DNA of 64,000 bases from Chelatococcus sp. (lineage in GTDB: Bacteria > Pseudomonadota > Alphaproteobacteria > Rhizobiales > Beijerinckiaceae), in assembly GCA_003248805.1 (NCBI GenBank), contig QFQY01000017.1, positions 1 through 64,000 on the forward strand, in the 5' to 3' direction. Position numbers and translations under genes: made by a program. This document shows, piece by piece, positions 50,960 to 58,771 of the stretch (position 1 is the first letter of the stretch; every line of letters begins with the position of its first letter). Under the pieces are notes generated by a model that worked only from the letters and a program-made list of their open reading frames with translations, had not been told where the DNA came from and did no database searches.

Positions 50960-52144
50960 TCACAGGCTGAACCCGCGCAGCCTTTCGCCGAGCTCGCCGA
51001 TCCGGTCGGCCGCGACATTGGCGATGGCGATGCGCAGATGACGCTCCTGGCCCGGCCCGAAATAGGGGCCGGGCAAGGCCAGCACGCCCCGCGCCTCGAC
51101 CAGCCTTCGCGCCACCTCGGCCGCCGGCCGGTCCGCGAAGGGATGGGCGAGATAGGCGAAATAGGCCCCCGCCGCCAGGACGCGCCAGTCGTTCAGCGGC
51201 GCCATGGCCTCCCGGAAGAGGCTGGTCCGCGCGTTGATGTCGGCGCGGTTCCTCTCGCGCCAGTCCCGGATGCCGGCGATGCCCCATGCCACGGCGGCCT
51301 GCCCGGCGCGGACCGGGCTGATCTGCACGCAATCGAGCACCTTGCCGATCTGCGCGATGACGGCCGCGCCCGCGGTGATCGCACCGAGCCGCCAGCCGGG
51401 CACGGCATAGGCCTTGGAGAAGCTGTAGAGACCGATCACCGTGTCCCGCCAGTCGCCCGCCGCGAAAGCCTCGTGGGGACGGCCGGAGCCTTCCGGGAGG
51501 AAGTCGCGATAGGTCTCGTCGAGCACGAGCCAGAGTCCGCGCCGGCGAGCCAACTCTGCGAAGGCGGCGATGGTCTGCGGCGGGTAGATCGCGCCCGTCG
51601 GGTTGTTGGGCGTCACCAGCACGATCGCGCGGGTGCGGGAGTCGATCAGTGCCTCGGCGGTCGCGACATCCGGGACGAAGCCGGCTTCCGGCGCGCAGGG
51701 CAGGGGGCGGGCCTCGACGCCGAGCATGGTCAGCGTCATCTCGTGGTTGAAGTACCACGGCGTCGGCAGCAGCACGTTCTCGCCCGCGCGGGCCAGGGCC
51801 ATCATCGTCATGACGAAGGCCTGGTTGCAGCCCGAGGTGATCGCGATCTCATCCGTGCCGAACGGCACGCCATAGACGGAGGCGAGCTCGGCCGCATAGG
51901 CCTCGCGCAGGACGAGGTCGCCGACGATGGGGCCGTAGCGCGTGCTCGCCGGATCGGCGGCGGCGTCGGAGAGGCGGCGCAGCAGCGTCTCGGGCGGCGG
52001 CGTCCCGGGAACGGCCTGCGAGAGGTCGATCAGCGGCCCGCAGCGCCCGTCATAGGCGCGCGCCCAGCCTTGCGCCTCGGGGATCGGCGGGGTTCCGGTG
52101 TCGAGAAGGTCGGGGTTCAGCGGGGCGGGGCCGGTCTTGAGCAT
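50960..52144 (-). CDS. Class I/II pyridoxal-phosphate aminotransferase
   Basis: This 394-residue aminotransferase of fold type I (subgroup I) has 'YGPIVGDLVLREAYAAELAS', 'AITSGCNQAFVMTMMALARA', 'VLVTPNNPTGAIYPP' for the aspartate region, 'LVLDETYRDF' and the PLP lysine in 'YSFSKAYAVPGWRLG'. The C-terminal 'RHLRIAIANV' holds the carboxylate-binding Arg. Such proteins usually transaminate aromatic or aliphatic amino acids with 2-oxoglutarate. Specificity is not predictable. The ATG at 52144 is the only start that gives the full N-terminal arm. Confidence 0.92.
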   Translation of the reverse strand: MLKTGPAPLNPDLLDTGTPPIPEAQGWARAYDGRCGPLIDLSQAVPGTPPPETLLRRLSDAAADPASTRYGPIVGDLVLREAYAAELASVYGVPFGTDEIAITSGCNQAFVMTMMALARAGENVLLPTPWYFNHEMTLTMLGVEARPLPCAPEAGFVPDVATAEALIDSRTRAIVLVTPNNPTGAIYPPQTIAAFAELARRRGLWLVLDETYRDFLPEGSGRPHEAFAAGDWRDTVIGLYSFSKAYAVPGWRLGAITAGAAVIAQIGKVLDCVQISPVRAGQAAVAWGIAGIRDWRERNRADINARTSLFREAMAPLNDWRVLAAGAYFAYLAHPFADRPAAEVARRLVEARGVLALPGPYFGPGQERHLRIAIANVAADRIGELGERLRGFSL

Positions 52145-52303
52145 GGCGTCGCAGCTTTGCGACCGGGCGGCGCGCGCGTCAATCGAGACCGGCGCATGCC
52201 GAGGCCTCTCTCACGGTGGCGCCGTCGCAGATCGGTATCCTTGGACGCCGGGACAGGCATCGCCATATCGTCGCCAGCGCGGGCAGCGGATACGGGACGG
52301 GCG

Positions 52304-53059
52304 ATGCAGGACGAGACCACGGACGCGATCGAGGAACTCCACGCCATGCTCGACCGGGCGAAGGCCGTGGTGAGTTTCACCGGCGCCGGCATTTCGACGG
52401 AATCCGGCGTGCCGGATTTCCGCTCGCCGGGGTCGCCCTGGATGGTCAACAAGCCCATCCCCTTCGAGGCCTTTCTCGCCAGCCGCGAGGCGCGCATCGA
52501 GGCCTGGCGGCGCAAATTCGCGATGGACGACCATTATCGCGGCGCCTCACCCAACCGGGGACATTTCGCGCTCGCGCGGCTCGTCGCCGAGGGGCGCTCG
52601 CCTGCAATCGTCACCCAGAACATCGACGGGCTGCACCAGGCGTCGGGCGTTCCGGACGACAAGGTGGTCGAACTGCACGGCAACGGCACCTATGCCACCT
52701 GCCTCGCCTGCGGCCGGCGCCACGAACTCGCCGAGATCCGCCCGATTTTCGAGGCGAGCGGCGAGCCGCCGGTGTGCGAGGCCTGCGGCGGCATCGTGAA
52801 GTCGGCGACGATCTCTTTCGGCCAGGCGATGCCGCAGGCGGCGATGCGGACGGCGCAGGCGCTCGCGCTCGAAGCCGATCTCTTCCTCGTCGCGGGCTCG
52901 TCGCTCGTGGTGTTTCCGGCGGCGACCCTGCCGGTGATCGCGAGGCGCAACGGCGCGAGGCTCGTCATCGTCAATCGCCAGCCCACCGATCTCGACGAGG
53001 TGGCGCACCTCGTGGTGCGCGGGGACATCGGCCCCGCGCTCGGCGGCCTGGCCGGCTGA
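52304..53059 (+). CDS. cobB: NAD-dependent protein deacylase (sirtuin, CobB family)
   Basis: This 251-residue sirtuin removes acyl groups from lysines with NAD+. The NAD site 'SFTGAGISTESGVPDFRSPG', 'VTQNIDGLHQASG', the catalytic His in 'VVELHGNGTYATC', and a zinc ribbon with two CxxC pairs (CLAC, CEAC) are all visible; 'LVAGSSLVVFPAATLP' closes the NAD pocket. ATG at 52304 was chosen because homology begins about 13 residues later and GGGACGGGC precedes it. It is divergent from the aminotransferase gene. Confidence 0.93.
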   Translation: MQDETTDAIEELHAMLDRAKAVVSFTGAGISTESGVPDFRSPGSPWMVNKPIPFEAFLASREARIEAWRRKFAMDDHYRGASPNRGHFALARLVAEGRSPAIVTQNIDGLHQASGVPDDKVVELHGNGTYATCLACGRRHELAEIRPIFEASGEPPVCEACGGIVKSATISFGQAMPQAAMRTAQALALEADLFLVAGSSLVVFPAATLPVIARRNGARLVIVNRQPTDLDEVAHLVVRGDIGPALGGLAG

Positions 53060-53216
53060 GCCCCCGCCGATCGAGGCGAGGTACCGATTCTCCTCCGGAT
53101 CGGTTCTCCGGACGCGCTCTTGATGTGGATGACGTCGCGCGGACTGTATCCCGACTCCGCAGCGATGGTATCGTAAATCCACGAATCAGGCCTTGCGTGC
53201 GGGGGCGAGCGAGCAG

Positions 53217-53825
53217 ATGTCCGACGAGTTCGGTGAGAGCGGGCGGCCACCGGTGGGACCCATCCAGTCGCTTAATCGCGTGATGCGGCTCGACGGCGGT
53301 GACGCCGCGGAGACCGCGACGGAGCTGGTCGGCTACGTCAAGTGGTTCGACGTGGCCAAGGGCTATGGCTTCGTCATCCCGGAGGATGGCGGGGCCGACG
53401 TGCTCCTGCATGTCACGGTGCTGAAGCGCGATGGCTTCAACGCCATCGCCGAAGGCGCGCGCATCGTGCTGGAGGCGATCGAGAAGGCGCGGGGACGCCA
53501 GGCGGTCCGCGTGCTCTCGATCGACACCTCGGCAGGCAGGCATCCCTCCGAGCTGCCGGCGGCACGGACCAATGTGTCCGTCACGCCGACGAGCGGGCTG
53601 GAGCGAATGGTCGTCAAGTGGTTCAACCGCTTGCGCGGCTTCGGCTTCGTCTCGAAGGGCGAGGGCGCTCCCGATGTCTTCGTCCATATGGAGACCCTGA
53701 GGCGCTACGGGCTCGTCGAGCTGGTTCCGGGGCAGGAAGTGCTGGTGCGCTACGGGCCCGGACCCAAGGGCCTCATGGCGGCCGAGATCAGGCTGGAGCA
53801 GGGCGGGGCGATCGCGTCCCACTGA
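53217..53825 (+). CDS. Protein with two tandem cold-shock domains
   Basis: This 202-residue nucleic-acid-binding protein has two cold-shock domains: residues 38-102 ('GYVKWFDVAKGYGFVIPEDG', 'DVLLHVTVLKRDG') and 131-194 ('MVVKWFNRLRGFGFVSKGEG', 'DVFVHMETLRRYG'). RNP1 (KGYGFV and RGFGFV) and RNP2 (VLLHV, VFVHM) are intact in both. Tandem CSD proteins of this size are typical of rhizobia and relatives and probably act as RNA chaperones. ATG at 53217 precedes a short variable N-terminus. It appears to be a single gene. Confidence 0.9.
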   Translation: MSDEFGESGRPPVGPIQSLNRVMRLDGGDAAETATELVGYVKWFDVAKGYGFVIPEDGGADVLLHVTVLKRDGFNAIAEGARIVLEAIEKARGRQAVRVLSIDTSAGRHPSELPAARTNVSVTPTSGLERMVVKWFNRLRGFGFVSKGEGAPDVFVHMETLRRYGLVELVPGQEVLVRYGPGPKGLMAAEIRLEQGGAIASH

Positions 53826-53938
53826 GGGGCGCTGAAAGTCTCCGGAGGATCGGCAATCTCCCCGGTTTCGGCGGTTCCGTTCATCTCGTCTCAAGAAATG
53901 CCTGATAGCGCTGGCCTTCATGGCCAGCGAGGGGCGCC

Positions 53939-55006
53939 GTGCTTCTCATTACGGATCGCGTCGAGAAAAGCGGATCTTTGGAGCGAGTGCTCGCGCTCTG
54001 GGGCGCCTGTGCCGTTGCCGACATTCATGGCGCGCCGCTCGGCAAGCGCGGGCAGCCGCGATTCGTCCTCACCGACATCGACCTGTCGAACTGCACGTCT
54101 GTCCTGGCGGCCCGGGACCTGCTGGCGCGGCTTCGCGCCAAGGGGCGGCCGCATCTATGCCTGCTGCGCGAGACGTCGGTGCGTGCGGCGGTGCAGGCAA
54201 ACGCGCTCGGCGCGACGGCCACGCTCTCCTCGGATGCGCCTGCCTGCCTGTTGCGGGAGACGATCGGCGCGATGCTGGGTGCCGGCGACGCTCCGGCGGA
54301 CAGGGCGGAGTTCCGGCGCGACGTCTCGGCCGCCACGGTCGCGTTTTCCGACATGCTCGCCGCGGCCGCCGCGGGCAAGCCGTTGCCGCTCGACGCGATC
54401 GACCAGGGGGTGCTCTCGATCAACCGGGCCGCGAGCGGCGCGAGTCTCGACGACTGGCTGGCGCTGGTTCGCGGCCATGACGACATGACCTACCAGCACT
54501 GCCTGCTCGTGTCGGGGCTGGCGGCTGCGTTCGGCAGCCATCTCGGTTTCTGCGAGGAGGATCGCAAGCTCCTGACCTGCGCCGCCGTGCTCCACGACGT
54601 CGGCAAGGCCCGCATTCCGCTCGGCATTCTGCAGAAGGATGGAGGCCTGTCCGCCACCGAGCGCGAGATCGTCAGCAAGCATCCCCAGTTCGGCTATGAC
54701 ATGCTGGTGGCGCAAGGGGACGTTCGGCGGGACGTGCTGGCCGCGGTGCTGTCGCACCATGAATATCTCGACGGCTCCGGCTACCCGAACGGACTGCGCG
54801 GCGGCGAGATCTCGGACCTCGTGCGGATGGTGACGATCTGCGACGTGTACGGCGCGCTGATCGAGCGTCGCAGCTACAAGCCGGCGCTCGAGCCTTGCGC
54901 GGCCTTCGGCATTCTCGCGAACATGACAGGCAAGCTCGACCCCGCGCTCCTGCGCGCTTTCCAGCATATGACGCAGCTGAGCGGGAAGGCGAGCGCGGCC
55001 GCTTAG
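53939..55006 (+). CDS. HD-GYP domain protein (probable c-di-GMP phosphodiesterase)
   Basis: This 355-residue protein has a poorly conserved N-terminal half (about residues 1-150, receiver-like in pattern, 'RPHLCLLRETSVRAAVQANA', but without an evident phosphoacceptor pattern) and a C-terminal HD-GYP domain: 'CAAVLHDVGKARIP' (HD at 219-220), 'SKHPQFGYDML', 'LSHHEYLDGSGYPNGL' (HHE at 273-275, GYP at 281-283). Intact metal ligands suggest activity on c-di-GMP. The start is GTG at 53939 behind GAGGGG. Its stop codon abuts a dispersed palindromic repeat. Confidence 0.87.
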   Translation: MLLITDRVEKSGSLERVLALWGACAVADIHGAPLGKRGQPRFVLTDIDLSNCTSVLAARDLLARLRAKGRPHLCLLRETSVRAAVQANALGATATLSSDAPACLLRETIGAMLGAGDAPADRAEFRRDVSAATVAFSDMLAAAAAGKPLPLDAIDQGVLSINRAASGASLDDWLALVRGHDDMTYQHCLLVSGLAAAFGSHLGFCEEDRKLLTCAAVLHDVGKARIPLGILQKDGGLSATEREIVSKHPQFGYDMLVAQGDVRRDVLAAVLSHHEYLDGSGYPNGLRGGEISDLVRMVTICDVYGALIERRSYKPALEPCAAFGILANMTGKLDPALLRAFQHMTQLSGKASAAA

Positions 55007-55007
55007 G

Positions 55008-55107
55008 GCATCGGCCCGAAAAGTGGAGCGCGGTTTTCGGAAAAGCCGATGCAAGATCAAAGAGCTAGAGGATCGGACTGAATACGAAATTCAGTCCGAT
55101 CCTCTAG
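55008..55107. repeat. Dispersed palindromic repeat, copy 3 (best conserved)
   Basis: GCATCGGC (55008-55015) pairs with GCCGATGC (55045-55052) around the core AAAAGTGGAGCGCGGTTTTC, which is identical to copy 1. The second hairpin has perfect 19-bp arms (55065-55083 and 55089-55107, from CTAGAGGATCGGACTGAAT) with a 5-base loop. It directly follows the HD-GYP stop and faces the end of erpA, again a convergent gap. Confidence 0.9.
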
Positions 55108-55198
55108 GCGAAACAGCGCTCCCTGGGATCGTATGCGGAATGAGGACGACCGCCGAGTAAGGCCGGCAGCCGCACGCGGGTTAGGTCGGCGTGGACGG

Positions 55199-55549
55199 CT
55201 ACAGCGCGAACGACGTCCCGCAGCCGCAGGAACTCGTCGCGTTCGGATTGGTGATTCGGAACGATTGACCGATCAGGTCGTCGACGAAATCGATGGTTGA
55301 GCCCGCCAGCAGGTCGACCGACGTCTCGTCGATCAGCACGGTGGCGCCGTCGCGCTCGATGACGATGTCGCCCGGCGCCTTTTCGCGGTCGACGTCGAAG
55401 ACGTACTGGAAGCCCGAACAGCCGCCACCCGCGACGCTGACGCGCAGCATCGAGCCGGGCGGCTCCTGGCTCATCACGGTCAGGATGCGGCTCGCCGCCT
55501 TGTCCGTCACCGAAATACCGTGGGCCTGTTCGAGAGTGTCGGTCGCCAT
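55199..55549 (-). CDS. erpA: Iron-sulfur cluster insertion protein ErpA
   Basis: This 116-residue A-type carrier has the three conserved cysteines at Cys44 ('VAGGGCSGFQY'), Cys108 and Cys110 ('SSCGCGTSF'). The C-terminal 'GTSFAL' ending and the 'LIGQSFRITNPNAT' stretch are typical of ErpA. It passes 2Fe-2S or 4Fe-4S clusters to target enzymes, notably in isoprenoid synthesis. It is divergent from dgt, 84 bases away, an arrangement conserved in alphaproteobacteria. A second A-type carrier is encoded at 19163-19549. Confidence 0.93.
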   Translation of the reverse strand: MATDTLEQAHGISVTDKAASRILTVMSQEPPGSMLRVSVAGGGCSGFQYVFDVDREKAPGDIVIERDGATVLIDETSVDLLAGSTIDFVDDLIGQSFRITNPNATSSCGCGTSFAL

Positions 55550-55633
55550 GGAGAGATGGTCCTTGCGCCTTGCCTGGCCGGAACGTAATGGCGCCGGGAC
55601 CCCTCTTCAAGCGGGCGAGCCCGGACACCGGCC

Positions 55634-56872
55634 ATGCCGCAGCCTCAGATCATCCCGCCGCAACCCGCCGAGCCGGGCGACCGCTGGCGGGCGCCCTATG
55701 CCTGCCGCTCCAGCCTGAGCCGCGGGCGGCTCGTCGTCGAGCCCGCCTCGCCGACGCGCGGCGAATTCCAGCGCGACCGCGACCGCATCATCCACTCCAC
55801 GGCCTTCCGCCGCCTCAAGCACAAGACCCAGGTCTTCGTCTCGCACGAGGGCGATCATTTCCGCACGCGGCTGACGCACACGATCGAGGTGGCGCAGATC
55901 GCCCGCGCGCTCGCCCGTGCGCTCGGCCTCGACGAGGACCTGGCCGAAGCGCTGGCGCTGGCGCACGACCTCGGCCACACGCCCTTCGGCCATACCGGCG
56001 AGGATGCGCTCGACGAGTGCATGGCCAGCTTCGGCGGTTTCGACCACAACGCCCAGACCCTGCGGATCGTGACCCGGCTCGAGCGCCGCTACGCGAATTT
56101 CGACGGGCTCAACCTGACCTGGGAAACGCTGGAAGGGCTCGTCAAGCACAACGGCCCCCTGATCGGGCCGGACGGCAGGCCGACCGAGCGCTACGCGGCG
56201 CGGGGCATCCCGGCCGCCATCGTGGAGTATCAGGACCGCCAGGACCTCTGGCTCGGCAGCTTCGCCTCGGCCGAGGCGCAGGTCGCGGCCCTCGCCGACG
56301 ATATCGCCTACAACGCTCATGACATCGACGACGGGCTGCGTGCCGGGCTCTTCGGCCATGCCGAGCTCGCCCGGGTCCCCTTCCTCGCGGAACTCCTCGA
56401 CGAGATCGAGCGGTTGCATCCGGGGCTGGAGCGGCCGCGCGCCACCAACGAGCTCGTCCGGCGCATCATCACTCGCTTCGTCGAGGATGTGATCGCGGAG
56501 TCGCTCGCCAGGCTGTCGCGGCTGGCGCCCGCCGACGCCGACGCGATCCGGCGCGCGGGCGAGCCGGTCGTCGCGTTCTCGGAGCGGATTTCGGCCGCCG
56601 ATCGCGCGATCAAGGCTTTCCTCTATCCCAACATGTACCGGCACGCCCGCATCGCGCCGATCAGGGCGCAGGCGGCCCAGGTGGTTCGCGACCTGTTCCA
56701 GCGCTTCAGTGCCGATCCCTCGGCCATGCCGGAGGAATGGGCCGCCGGTTGCGGCGGGCTCGACGAGCACCGCCGTGCCCGCCGCATCGCCGACTATATC
56801 GCCGGCATGACCGACTCCTACGCGCTCGACGAGCATCGGCGCCTGTTTGACGCCACTCCCGCGCTGCGATAG
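55634..56872 (+). CDS. dgt: Deoxyguanosinetriphosphate triphosphohydrolase-like protein (dGTPase)
   Basis: This 412-residue HD-domain hydrolase releases tripolyphosphate from dNTPs, probably adjusting dNTP pools. The metal site shows in 'FRTRLTHTIEVAQIARALAR' (His) and 'LALAHDLGHTPFGHTGEDAL' (HD), with 'ADDIAYNAHDIDDGLRAG' for the last Asp. 'RDRDRIIHSTAFRRLKHKTQ' is the usual N-terminal signature. The length is standard for the type 2 group without the extra insertion of E. coli Dgt. argS follows at 36 bases, likely in the same transcript. Confidence 0.95.
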   Translation: MPQPQIIPPQPAEPGDRWRAPYACRSSLSRGRLVVEPASPTRGEFQRDRDRIIHSTAFRRLKHKTQVFVSHEGDHFRTRLTHTIEVAQIARALARALGLDEDLAEALALAHDLGHTPFGHTGEDALDECMASFGGFDHNAQTLRIVTRLERRYANFDGLNLTWETLEGLVKHNGPLIGPDGRPTERYAARGIPAAIVEYQDRQDLWLGSFASAEAQVAALADDIAYNAHDIDDGLRAGLFGHAELARVPFLAELLDEIERLHPGLERPRATNELVRRIITRFVEDVIAESLARLSRLAPADADAIRRAGEPVVAFSERISAADRAIKAFLYPNMYRHARIAPIRAQAAQVVRDLFQRFSADPSAMPEEWAAGCGGLDEHRRARRIADYIAGMTDSYALDEHRRLFDATPALR

Positions 56873-56908
56873 GGCCGGGCGCTTCCCATCCCGATGGTCG
56901 TGGCCGCG

Positions 56909-58675
56909 ATGAACCTGTTCGAGACCTATTCCGCCCGTGTCACTGCCGCGCTCCACGCGCTGGCCGAGCGAGGGGGCGTCCCCGCGGGTCTCAATCTCGC
57001 GCGCGTCGTGGTCGAGCCGACGAAGGATCCGGCCCATGGCGATCTCGCGACCAACGCCGCCATGGTCCTCGCCAAGGAAGCGGGCACCAACCCGCGCGCG
57101 CTCGCCGGCCTGCTGGTCGAGGAGCTGGCGCGCGATCCCGAGATCCGCAAGGCCGAGATCGCGGGGCCCGGCTTCATCAACCTGACGCTGGACCCCGCCG
57201 TCTTCACGGCCGTGCTGAAGGGGGCCGTCGAGGCCGGAACGGATTACGGGCGCGGCCGTGCGAAGGCCGAGCCGAGGACCAATGTCGAATATGTCTCGGC
57301 CAACCCGACGGGGCCGATGCATGTCGGCCATGGCCGCGGCGCCGTCTTCGGCGACTCGCTCGCCAATCTGCTGGCTTTCGCCGGGCACGCCGTCACGCGG
57401 GAATACTACATCAACGATGCCGGCGCGCAGGTCGACGTGCTCGCGCGGTCGGCGTTCCTGCGTTATCGCGAGGCGCTCGGCGAGGACATCGGCGCGATTC
57501 CGGAGGGGCTCTATCCCGGCGATTACCTGAAATCGGTCGGGGAGACGCTGGCGGCGCAGCATGGCGCGGCGCTGAAGGCGATGGCGGAGGCGGAATGGCT
57601 GCCGCTCGTCCGCCAGACGGCCATCGACGGCATGATGGCGATGATCCGCGACGATCTCGCCGCTCTCGGCGTGGTGCACGACGTCTTCTTCTCCGAGCGC
57701 TCCCTGCAGACGGTCGACGGCGACAGGGATGCCGTCGCGGAGACGATCGCGGATCTGCGCGCGCGCGATCTCGTCTATGAGGGCCGGCTGCCGCCTCCCA
57801 AAGGCCAGAAGGACGAGGATTGGGAGGATCGCGAGCAGACGCTGTTCCGCGCCACCCGCTTCGGCGACGATGTCGACCGGCCGCTGCTGAAGTCGGACGG
57901 CAGCTACACCTACTTCGCCAACGACATCGCCTATCACCGCTCCAAGTTCACGCGCGGCTTCGCCGAGATGATCGACGTCTGGGGCGCCGACCATGGCGGC
58001 TACGTCAAGCGCATGCAGGCGGCCGTGAAGGCGACGACCGCCGAGAAGGGCGCGCTCGACGTCAAGCTCTGCCAGCTCGTCAAGCTGCTGCGCAACGGCG
58101 AGCCGGTGAAGATGTCGAAGCGCTCGGGCGATTTCGTCACCCTGCGCGAGGTCATCGACGAAGTGGGCCGGGACGCGGTCCGCTTCATGATGATTTTCCG
58201 CAAGAACGACGCGACCTTGGATTTCGACCTTGCCAAGGTGGTCGAGCAGTCCAAGGACAACCCCGTCTTTTACGTCCAGTATGCGCATGCGCGCTGCGCC
58301 TCCATCTTCCGGCAGGCGCGCGAGGCCTTTCCGGAGATCGATCTCTCGTCGGCAGCGCTGGCGGGCGCCGATCTGTCGCTGCTCGTCGACGAGTCGGAAG
58401 TGGGCATCGTCAAGATGATCGCGGCCTATCCGCGTCTGATCGAGGCCGCCGCCGCGGCGCATGAACCGCATCGCGTGGCATTCTTCGTGCATGACCTCGC
58501 CAGCGCTTTTCATTCGCTGTGGAACAAGGGCAAAGACTCGCCGCAATTACGATTCGTTAATCAAACTGATCGAGAGTCGACTTTGGCGAGGTTGGCGTTT
58601 GTGCATGCGGTGCGCAGCGTTCTTGCTTCCGGTCTGGCTGTCGCCGGAGTTGCGGCGCCGGAGGAAATGCGCTGA
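56909..58675 (+). CDS. argS: Arginyl-tRNA synthetase
   Basis: This 588-residue class I synthetase charges tRNA-Arg. It has the N-terminal Add1 domain ('FETYSARVTAALHALAERGG'), the HIGH site 'PTGPMHVGHGRGAVFGDSLA', the KMSKS equivalent 'VKMSKRSGDFVTLREVIDEV' and the C-terminal anticodon-binding DALR domain ('EPHRVAFFVHDLASAFHSLW'). ATG at 56909 gives the conserved MNLF start. The last 50 codons (from about 58535) use rarer AT-rich codons (CAA TTA CGA, GTT AAT CAA ACT) and hold three GANTC sites, which suggests an embedded promoter for the next gene. Confidence 0.97.
   Translation: MNLFETYSARVTAALHALAERGGVPAGLNLARVVVEPTKDPAHGDLATNAAMVLAKEAGTNPRALAGLLVEELARDPEIRKAEIAGPGFINLTLDPAVFTAVLKGAVEAGTDYGRGRAKAEPRTNVEYVSANPTGPMHVGHGRGAVFGDSLANLLAFAGHAVTREYYINDAGAQVDVLARSAFLRYREALGEDIGAIPEGLYPGDYLKSVGETLAAQHGAALKAMAEAEWLPLVRQTAIDGMMAMIRDDLAALGVVHDVFFSERSLQTVDGDRDAVAETIADLRARDLVYEGRLPPPKGQKDEDWEDREQTLFRATRFGDDVDRPLLKSDGSYTYFANDIAYHRSKFTRGFAEMIDVWGADHGGYVKRMQAAVKATTAEKGALDVKLCQLVKLLRNGEPVKMSKRSGDFVTLREVIDEVGRDAVRFMMIFRKNDATLDFDLAKVVEQSKDNPVFYVQYAHARCASIFRQAREAFPEIDLSSAALAGADLSLLVDESEVGIVKMIAAYPRLIEAAAAAHEPHRVAFFVHDLASAFHSLWNKGKDSPQLRFVNQTDRESTLARLAFVHAVRSVLASGLAVAGVAAPEEMR
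58535..58578 (+). promoter_or_regulatory. Cluster of three GANTC sites in the argS 3' end
   Basis: GACTC (58535-58539), GATTC (58551-58555) and GAGTC (58574-58578) lie within 44 bases in an AT-rich patch. GANTC is the CcrM methylation site, and GcrA-dependent promoters in alphaproteobacteria contain it. About one site per 330 bases would be expected at this base composition. The downstream gene encodes an FtsN-like protein, a class known to be controlled this way in Caulobacter. Confidence 0.4.
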
Positions 58676-58771
58676 CGGGGTTTGCCGGCGGCGTGCACCA
58701 GGTCAGATTGACCGCGTAGTCCGCCCGGCGTCGAATGCGTCGCGTCGGTCCGCGCTGGAGTGGGTCATGCC

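Noticed and set aside
55607..58546. A 979-residue open frame on the minus strand opposite dgt and argS
   Set aside because: The plus-strand genes have all catalytic motifs; the antisense frame shows none and is explained by third-position GC bias.
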